Source: Diplolepis rosae (Eukaryota; Arthropoda; Insecta; Hymenoptera; Diplolepididae). Taken from it: a stretch of 64,000 nt of DNA. How positions within the stretch are numbered: the stretch's first letter is position 1; each line of letters starts with the position of its first letter. This document shows positions 56,300 through 64,000 of the stretch, piece by piece. The stretch is from assembly GCA_030998225.1 (NCBI GenBank), contig JAPYXD010000715.1:4654501-4718500 (forward strand). The letters are read 5' to 3'. Below the pieces are notes generated by a model, which was not told the DNA's origin, did no database searches, and saw only the letters and a list, made by a program, of their open reading frames with translations. The translations under genes and the position numbers were made by a program.

Positions 56300-57642
56300 T
56301 TGTTAAAAATTCGCGTTTTTGAAAATTATATACAGTACCGGTCAGAATTGTCCGGCCACCTGTTTTCCGATAATTGCTTAAATTATCCTAATTTGAATTA
56401 TGTATGTGAAAAAATTTGTTCTCTTAATTAAATTTAAAGCTATCGAAATTCTTTATAAAGTAAGCCCAGCATGAATTTGTTTTGTTAAATTTTGAAGAAG
56501 TTATTGCAGAAATAGTCAAGATTTCAATGCTTTCTTAAATTTAAAATAAATTTCAAAGTAATCAACATTTATTAATGTTCTTGGACTAATTTTAAAGTTA
56601 AATTTCTACAAAATCGATCAAAATTCTTGGAATTGATGTGTAATTTTTTTCTTACATACTGCACGAGGTTAAAGTTCAATTCAAAAAGTTGGAAAAATTC
56701 CAATGTTGCTATTGCCTAGAAAAACATTTTTATAAGATATATAAAACATATAATCATGAATTTTATATCGAATCCCCTTAAAATGTATATTCATATGATC
56801 TTTATTATGATTTACCTACAGATAAAATGTTTTCGAAATTTCCCTACTTTTTTGTTACAATTTTAACTGCTTGCATTATGCAATAAAAAATTTATAGATT
56901 TATAATGATAATTTAATGTGATTCTGTAGAAACTTAGCTCTAAAATGAGCCCAAGAACATTAACAAATGTTGATTACTTCGAAAGTTATTTAAAATTTAA
57001 GAAAGCATTGAAATCTTGACTATTTCTGCAATAACTTCTTCAAAATTTAACAAAACGAATTCATGCTGGGTTCATTTTATAAAGAATTTTGATAGCTTTA
57101 AATTTAATCAAGAGAACAAATTTTTTCATTTATATAATTCAAATTAGGATAATTTAAGCAATTATCGAAAAACAGGTGGCCGGACAATTCTGACCGGTAC
57201 TGTATTTGAACAAATTTCGAAATTGACAAAAATGTATTTGTTCTCGAAAGGATGCGTCTGAGAGAAAATTGTTGAGGAAGAGATTTATTGTGCTCGCCTA
57301 GCACTACTCAGTAGAACTTTTTTTTTCAAAATTCACATTTTTGGAAATTATATGTTTATGCAAATTTCTAAATTGACAAAAAAGTATTTATTTTTAAAAG
57401 GATGCGTCTGAGAGAAAATTGTTGAGAAAGAGATTTAATAAGCTCGCTTATCAAAACTCAGAATAACTTTTGTTTTTTCAAAAAAAGAAAATCGTGGTGC
57501 TGGTAAAAAAACGTTTTACAAAATTTCGGTCCTAATTTTTATTTTTTTTTTAAATTGCGGCAAAATTCATTACAAACTTAGCGCAATTCAGCACAGCTTT
57601 TGTTTTTTTTTAAACAAAATGGCGGTGCTAACTTCCTGGACA
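56300..57642 (-). repeat. Partial copy of the long terminal repeat of the 25-30 kb element, split by a MITE
   Basis: GATGCGTCTGAGAGAAAATTG and TGTGCTCGCCTAGCAC units, then AAATTGCGGCA and AAAATGGCGGTGCTAACTTC, ending CTGGACAT, match the right arm at 28.8-29.96 kb in the same orientation. The inner end is interrupted at 56333-57202. No second arm or coding part is present, so this is a one-ended remnant. Confidence 0.7.
56333..57202. repeat. Palindromic Tc1/mariner-type MITE, copy 2 (TA target)
   Basis: This 870-bp element has ends CAGTACCGGTCAGAATTGTC and GACAATTCTGACCGGTACTG that are perfect inverted copies, with TA at 56331-56332 and 57203-57204. Arms extend more than 300 bp. It is longer than the copy at 8854-9454, which has lost part of the centre. 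It split an older long-TIR remnant at TTATA|TA|TTTG. Confidence 0.8.
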
Positions 57643-58148
57643 TAAAAGATATTCTTTTAATTTATTTATGAAAAATCGGAATATAAAATAGCCCGAGTCG
57701 AAATATAAGTACTTTTTTGATCCTCTATGGTGCTGAATGAATCCTCCTTTAGATCTGCTTAGTCCTTAACATCCTCGTTGGATTCTCTTATGTTCTATTT
57801 AGTCTGCTTTTAATTCTCGGTTAGTCTCTTTAAAATTTTTATAGTATTTTGCAAGTATTCATTTACACCTCTACAATTCTCTTCAATATTTCAAATCCGA
57901 TTTTAATCCTCTGTAACCTCTGGAATAATGTAGAGTCTCGCTAAATTTAAAATTATTTAAAATAATATTTAATATCAACTAATATATTAATCTCATTAAC
58001 TATATTTTGCTGTCTCATGAAGGAAGCTCTGTTTTAATATTTAATTTTAATACACGTTACTAATTTTATATAATTGAAAAAGATTACTATGTGAGGAGAA
58101 TAATTAATATTTTCTGCAAATTTTAATGTGAGAATATTTTTATTCGAG
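57643..58148 (-). other. 3' flank of the EnSpm-like transposase gene
   Basis: AT-rich. A polyadenylation hexamer AATAAA lies on the minus strand at 58144-58139, five bases after the stop codon. Short TTAGTC(T/C) motifs recur at about 57755-57830 and might be subterminal repeats of the element, but no CACTA-type end could be fixed. Confidence 0.4.
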
Positions 58149-61100
58149 TTATTTTTGGTTAATAGGCAATCCAATGTATGCAGTATTATCTACATTCATA
58201 TGAATACAAACCGACACAAGATTTTCAATTGGAACAGCGATTACATTTTCAATAACTTCACATTTTTGTAAAAAGAATTGACTATTGGACTGAAAGTTAT
58301 CGCCTTTAGCTTGGAAAAAACTACGACAAATGAGTTCACTTTGTAAAATTGCAAAAAATGAATCTTCACATTCACAGTTCTGAAACTCGCAATTACAATT
58401 ATGGATTTTAATAAAACAGTATATGATACCTAATTTCAATTCATTATTATCAATGTATTGCACTGCAGATGAACAAGTTTGTAAATTGTTTTTATACGTA
58501 TTTGCTACATACAATTTACTATTCTTTAATAATCTCAAAAACGTCCATATTCGGAAATTGCTAAAAATTTGAACATTTTGAATTGCTCTTTGAATTATTT
58601 CCGGTGTTTCTACAATAAACTTGTAAACTCCAACACTATAACAATGATCCAGAATTTTCTGATTAATTTTCACTTGCCGCTTTTTGTGTTGACAAAAACT
58701 TTTTAATTCGCCATTAGGTAACGTTTCCAATTGTTTTGTCATTGTGATAAATTGATCTTGAGAATTAGCTATTTGAGTATCGATGTGATTAGTACCACGA
58801 ATAAGTCGTAAAAATTGACCATTTAAATCCTCATACTCAAAACAAGTATACAACCACAATGGTCCAAGTCTTTGTACGATATCAGGAAAATGCAAAATTT
58901 GGTGTATGTTTATTGAACAGTATCGTAATCCATATAAGGTCTCGAATTGCCTAACGTACTTATTTAAAAAATCGCGACTTATTTGGATCATTTGTAGTGT
59001 AATTTTGTCAGAACTAAGCAGTGCTATTCCTATTACTAAAAGAAGATAATGATCATAAAAATCCTCTCTAAGAACTCCTTGCAGAACTGGGATTGAATAA
59101 TAAAAAAACCACATTTTCATTTCTGAAGCTTTCCAATGAACTAATTCTGTGATAGAGCGTGGGATGCGATGAATAAATTTTGAAGGTTTAATTGATGTCA
59201 GCCTGCTATTAACGAGGTTAATAAACGCATACAAGGAAAAGGGCTGTGCACGATGTTCAACATTGAAAAATAAATTTAACACTTTTTTCACGACTCCACC
59301 ATCAACGCTGTGCATGCGATCAAGCCCCATACCTAGAATGAAATCTGGCATTAGTTGTGAAAGGACTGTTGGGCCTTTTACACCCATTACGGGTTCATTT
59401 CCAGTAGCTCTGTAAGCAAATGCTTGTGAGTCTTGAGAAGTTCTTAGGGTTAATTTATTCTCATAAGGAAACGCATGAAAATGGCCTTGAGGTTGTAAAG
59501 GAACAGTTATACCTTCAATTAAGCAAAATGAGCAACCGTATCTACCATTGAAATTTGTCAAATTTAAGCATTCACATCTAGCAGGCGTATCACAGGTTCC
59601 TGCAATAAGAACAGCTCTTACATTTATTGTTTCATTAATGCTTGATACAAATATTTGAACACCGTTTGAAAGTTTTTCTAAATCTGAACGAAGACTATAA
59701 AAAAATCTATTCATGTCAGGCTTACTATTACCATGCCATAATCCAGCAAGCAAAGTATTTTCTCTCTTCTTTCTGTTTTCAAAGGGCAACTCATTAATAG
59801 TTAAATAAATGGGCCAAAAACTAATTTTCGACGACTTAAACACAGGAACACCATCGGTGTACCAAGAAAGAGAAATGTTATTTGCATTAGACAGAAAACC
59901 GTTATTAGTCCACGCTTGGTATAAAGTACCGTCGTAAATATCTGATATGGTATTGGGTACATGCATTGGCCTGTAAAATCGGTGCTGTAAACTATTATAA
60001 AAATCCCTTCTTTTATACATTTCTTTTAGCTGTTCGAGAAATGGTAATTGAACAAAATAACCATTTTTTTTCTTCTGGCAAGACGGACAAATTTCTTCAC
60101 TTGTTATTAATGCACGTAAACATGTTATACAATAATGATGTTTTTTCATATAACTATTTTTTCCAAGACTAAAAAACTTTCGGAATTTGTACAAACTGTT
60201 TTTTTTTAAGTCTTGACTCAAGCAGTGAAAATTAATTACTGTAATAATATCGGACAGACATGTCATTGTTACATTATGATGAAGTAAAATTGCTAAAAGC
60301 AGTAGCATGCTTTCCATTACAGTTATTGGAGATCCTCGAAATAACGGTTGATCTATTAAATCGTCTTCATTGTCCAGGAATATATCAGCATATTCCTCAT
60401 TATCTGATGAGCTGTAGTCAGCATTAGAGTTCTCGCTAAATTCATTTCTTAAATCATCTTCATTTCGTGTTCTAGAACTCGCCTTACTCGAATCATCTGA
60501 TTCTGTAGTGTTTCTGCAATATACAATCAATAGAAATATAAAAAGCTTCAATACTTGAATTAGTTTGCGAATAAAACTCCGAATAGTTTACCATGAAATT
60601 TCGATTCAGAATATATTTTGCATAAAGTTATTCCAATTTATTTTAATATGGGAAAAAAAGTTAACACTATCGATGTTGCTAGAGAATTCTTCGATACCAA
60701 CTTTTGAAATTATTTTTCAAATATTTAGACTGGAGAACAAACTTATTGAAAATACTGAAAAAACGATTTCCATGCTCTATTTCAATTCATCACCAGATTT
60801 TCAATTTTATTTTTATTTGATTAACAATCTTTGAAAACGTATTACAGATTCGTGTGAAAGAATAAAGTATTCCCTAATTTTAGTTTAGGAGTGTGTATTA
60901 TGGGAGACAATAAGTAACAGAAATTCACATTATAGCTACACTTTAGTTTCTCATTTCCCATTGTGGAACCACTCAATACAAATTTTTGGAGTAATCTACA
61001 AGTATTCCAAACTTTGATATCAAAGATTTTTAAATGAGGATTTTCCTACATATAAGAAAATAACTTTTTCATAGCGCCTCTTTTGAAAATTTGATTTTCA

Positions 61101-61792
61101 GCACCTATAGAGCGGGTTTCGACCCGTTCTACAGTTACATCAAATCAAATTCTCAAAAGAGTTGCTACGCAAAATAATATGCATTACTCGAAACAAAAAA
61201 CAACGGATTCAACGAGTGTGAATGCAGCCCTCGCTGCGCTCGGGCAGAAGACTTCGGCCTTGTTGCAATCATTGTGTTTCATCTCTTCATACTATTTAAT
61301 GCTTTTACTCACTCTGGATCATTTTTATATCTTTCAGGAATAATTCCTACAAAATCTTCTTTAGGATGAGCCTCAATTCCTGCTTGGTTCATATCGTGTT
61401 CCACACCCCTCAAATGAATTTTGATTATTAGAAAACATATGATAAATGAACAAAAAAAGTTTTGGAGCAATGATATAAATTTATACCTCTGAATTTCAAA
61501 TAGTAAATCACAAATGTCATTTTTTATGAAATTATCACTTATTTTCTAAAAAACTATAAATTTTTTAAAAAGTTCTATTTATTTTTAAATTAGAATTGAA
61601 TAAAGTGGAATTTGATTTTAAGATAAAAAAGCAAAAATAATGAAATACTCACATTTTCGCTGGTAATAAAACTCTTGTATTGTTAGGTACCTCAGTGTCG
61701 TTGTCTTCATTATTAATTTCATTTACTGTAAGTAATTTCAACCGATCACTTCTTCGACGATTACCAACTTCACTAAGAGCTTTTTTTGACAT
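58149..61792 (-). CDS. EnSpm/CACTA-type transposase (Tnp2-like), three exons, no stop or frameshift
   Basis: Exons on the minus strand are 61792-61653, 61409-61314 and 60513-58149; introns are GT-AG and the phases match (AT|G, GA|A), giving 866 codons. The start is MSKKALSEVGNRRRSDRLKL; a start in the intron before exon 3 (60551) is less likely. A zinc-ribbon-like HYCITCLRALITSEEICPSC is followed by WYTDGVPVFKSSKISFWPIY, LAGLWHGNSKPDMNRFF, GTCDTPARCECLNL, YGCSFCLIEG, GLDRMHSVDGGVVKKVLNLF and LGPLWLYTCFEYEDLNGQFL. This is the motif order I know from animal EnSpm-type transposases, where acidic residues in the YTDG, MHxVDGG and FEYEDLNG blocks are probable catalytic positions. The role would be cut-and-paste of its own element. 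It is the only long protein in the window without any break, suggesting recent activity or host use. Its neighbour is divergent at 62.3 kb. Confidence 0.8.
60514..61313 (-). other. Second intron of the transposase gene
   Basis: An 800-base intron with donor GTGAGT (61313-61308) and acceptor TATATTGCAG (ending 60514). It contains a GC-rich block (61224-61260: CCTCGCTGCGCTCGGG, GAAGACTTCGGCC) like the mini-hairpins at 18.5 and 37.9 kb. The first intron (61652-61410) is plain AT-rich. Confidence 0.65.
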
Positions 61793-62323
61793 TATTCACC
61801 CTTAAATTAATTTTAATACCACTTAATAAAACACTGTTATAAGAAAATTAATAATATCACAATTTTGTACTTTTCTCTGTCATTCAGAGGTTACGTTATG
61901 CCTTATTTCCGATTGAAGTTACTACATTTTAGATACTAATAGTTGTATACATATATATCTACAAATCTTCCAGTTAATATATATGCAAGGATTTACTTTT
62001 CTTTATTTTTATTTTATTTATTTAGTGTGATTATAATTTTTGCAAGAATATTTGTGAGCTTTTCTTCCTAAAGATATGTAGGATTTTTAAAAGAGATCAA
62101 ATTTAAACAATGCACGCGCATGCCGAAATGCTTGATACTCAATCGATTCGGAAATCGATTTACCGTAATGTTCAGTTCAAGTGTACGCGCCGTCAGTTAA
62201 ACGATCAAACGCAAAAGCAAGATATATATAGCGTTGTTACGTGTTTTTTCGATTGTATTCAATTGCATTTTCTAAAGACGTTCAAATTTCCTAAATAAAG
62301 GTCCCTCAACGACATTCGGCATT
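61793..62323. promoter_or_regulatory. Shared intergenic region between the divergent genes
   Basis: 531 bp separate the two start codons. A TATATATA run (62224-62231) precedes the plus-strand gene. No clear TATA box is seen for the minus-strand gene. A divergent promoter is inferred from layout only. Confidence 0.4.
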
Positions 62324-63889
62324 ATGAGACGTAAAAAGTTCGCTCTGATTTGGTGGATAAACAGCTCGTACAGAGATGTTGTGCCACTGTCAAGTTTTCC
62401 TGTGAAACACAGGGCTATAAACTCGATTGCCACATTAACGTGGACAGATAATTGAACTGGGTCACAAACGAGGGCTCAAGCCAAAATATTACCAATAGCA
62501 GGTACGTACGAATTTAATATTTAATGATCGAAACATAAATGTGCATGCCACAACCTACAAATCTTCATGGTAAATTCTAATTTTAAACAAAGCCGCAACT
62601 AACGCCACGGGAACTCAGATACCTTTTTTTTTTTAGTGTGGAAGGAAAAGGTGTTAATATATATTTTTAAAATTTTGGAAAAATGTAGGTATAACGTATT
62701 CCGGTTCATTTTTCTACATAAAAGGCATATTTTTCAGAAGATAAAAATGCTCTTGATGAAACCTTCGTGTGCGAGGAAGGCGAAGTATTGGACCACTCTA
62801 GACAAATTTTTTCCAAAGAAATTATTGATGAAAAAAAAAGCTTGGACCAGAAAAATAAGTTCAAAAAGAATATTATGGAGTCCAACAAAAGACAATTTGA
62901 AAATTCATTGAAAAATGAATCGTCAGTCGTTCCTAAGTGTTTTCCTTCACAAAAAAAGCATAGAATTAGTCAGCTTACAGCTTCCACACATTCATCAGAT
63001 TCTACTTATCAGTCACCAATAATGTCACCCAACTCGACAAATCAGAATTTTTTACAGCAAGGAATAGGACATTCATCCATGTTACAGCAACAAATACCAA
63101 CATTTGTACAACATTTCCACCCGGTTAATGAAACCATTTTACCAAAGGCACAAAAAGCGATGCTTGCATCTCAAGAAAATCTACAGTTATCAGCTTCTAA
63201 TATCCCCTCAAATTTACATCAGCAAACGACAACATCTGAAGTAAATTTACATAATAAAAATATAACATGTCAACCGAGTTATCAATATCAGAACTTGATG
63301 CATTCATTTAATTCTGGAAATGTTCAAACGCAAATTCAACAAGGTTATATTGCTCCTCAAATCTCGACATCTGAACAAACGTTTCAAAGAGAAGCTCATC
63401 ATGTCAGTCCTGAAGTACTGATAACAGCCGTTTCGAAAACAGCTAAATCATGTTCGATTGGGACCAAAACGGTTTCTGACAAAGTTTTGTCTTCGAGCAA
63501 TTACGACAATTTAGATTATTTTTCATCAGAGGATGAAGCGATAACTAACGAGAATTGGAGTGGTGCAATTAATGCTATGGCGGCAACTATTCCTGGAAAA
63601 GGTAAATCTTATGATACTTACTCTACTTATTTTCTCTGCATTTACCTAATTATTATTTCACATTATTTATAGATAACTTTTTTTACAGTCACAAAAAGGG
63701 ATATTGCGTTCCAGGAAATGTTATTGGCTGCCATGAAGCATCAATACAAGTCAGCTCACCCAACTGAGAAAAGTGTAGATAAATTTAAGGTGAAATTTAT
63801 TTAAAAATTCATCTTGATTTCAATTTTGATAGTTTGATGTTTCCATCTCATTATTTTTCTTTAATTTTTGTTTTCAGTTACCCGTCTGA
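62324..63889 (+). pseudogene. Companion gene of the EnSpm-like element, four exons, one in-frame stop
   Basis: Exons 62324-62501, 62738-63601, 63689-63789 and 63878-63889 have GT-AG introns and matching phases, about 383 codons. Exon 1 starts MRRKKFALIWWINSSYRDVV and has SSFPVKHRAINSIATLTW; an in-frame TGA at 62453-62455 follows TDN. Exon 2 opens DKNALDETFVCEEGEVLDHS, then a lysine-rich stretch and a long Gln/Asn/Ser-rich region (about 63000-63400, e.g. HSSMLQQQIPTFVQHF). It ends EDEAITNENWSGAINAMAAT. Exon 3 has TKRDIAFQEMLLAAMKHQYK. I do not recognise a named domain. Exon 1 resembles the short W-x-x-x...SVxP-type N-terminus of second proteins in animal EnSpm elements (from memory). If the TGA is real the protein is truncated, unless translation starts later. 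Confidence 0.55.
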
Positions 63890-64000
63890 ATATTTGCAAC
63901 CGGCTCCGAATATATGGTAAAAATATATTACGCATAATAGATTATTTTTAAAAAACTATGAACCATGTTTTTATTTCCTAGTTTTATTGTAATTTATGTA
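63890..64000. other. 3' flank of the companion gene to window end
   Basis: AT-rich, no element end seen. The right end of the EnSpm-like element, if it is one, lies beyond 64000. Confidence 0.4.

Noticed and set aside
57725..57735. Sequence CTCTATGGTG considered as a CACTA-type terminus of the EnSpm-like element
   Set aside because: Its orientation would place the element to its left, away from the transposase gene, and no matching partner is in the window.
60514..60551. Start of the transposase at the ATG at 60551 (MKLFIFLLIVYC, looks like a signal peptide)
   Set aside because: These codons are the end of intron 2 (TATATTGCAG acceptor); two upstream exons with matching phases give a better start at 61792.
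60565..60834. 89-codon plus-strand open stretch
   Set aside because: It lies inside the second intron of the transposase gene, AT-rich, without motifs.

Overview
This window looks like repeat-rich, AT-rich nuclear DNA from an insect. The evidence is arthropod-type transposons (mariner, P-like, hAT, Kolobok-like, EnSpm/CACTA, R1-clade LINE, Penelope-like and gypsy-type LTR), GT-AG introns in the two best genes, and an LTR core promoter with an insect-style TCAGT initiator. A hymenopteran host is a guess only. I see no conserved single-copy housekeeping gene, no rRNA, no convincing tRNA and no CRISPR array.

Layout. 0-5.9 kb: a minus-strand gypsy-type LTR retrotransposon running off the left edge (pol, gag, 5' leader, tRNA-Gly-type primer-binding site, 866-bp LTR). 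5.9-10.4 kb: fold-back elements and MITEs. 10.4-16.5 kb: a decayed hAT element, a P-like element with a THAP exon, and a long-TIR fold-back element containing a second palindromic MITE. 16.5-19.8 kb: MITEs, a tandem array with about 150-bp units, and simple repeats. 19.8-23.4 kb: a mariner pseudogene split by a 2.7-kb Kolobok-like element at TTAA. 23.9-36.5 kb: a large composite bounded by inverted, TAACCC-like degenerate repeats. It holds a broken arthropod repetitive gene on the minus strand, split by a 4.9-kb long-TIR element with a 9-bp target duplication and an ORF resembling a ubiquitin-protease Cys box, and next to it a 4.1-kb palindrome. 36.5-46 kb: R1 LINE fragments, a TTAA MITE, an internally deleted mariner, a decayed arthropod repetitive ORF, and a Penelope-like GIY-YIG fragment. 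46-50.2 kb: a DDE_4-like transposase pseudogene split by a 2.5-kb element with ATAT target duplication. 51-56 kb: a 4-kb R1-clade LINE inside a palindrome. 56-57.6 kb: a lone THAP exon and a partial copy of the long TIR, itself split by a MITE. 58.1-63.9 kb: two divergently transcribed spliced genes, read here as an EnSpm/CACTA-type transposase (open through all three exons) and a companion gene of unknown function (one in-frame stop).

Almost every coding region is a mobile-element protein and almost all are broken. The exception is the transposase at 58.1-61.8 kb. Several insertions can be dated relative to each other because removing the younger element plus one target-site copy restores the older reading frame: Kolobok-like into mariner, long-TIR element into the 24-30.6 kb gene, and ATAT element into the DDE_4 gene. 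Family names come from motif recognition without database searches; statements of family resemblance are from memory.
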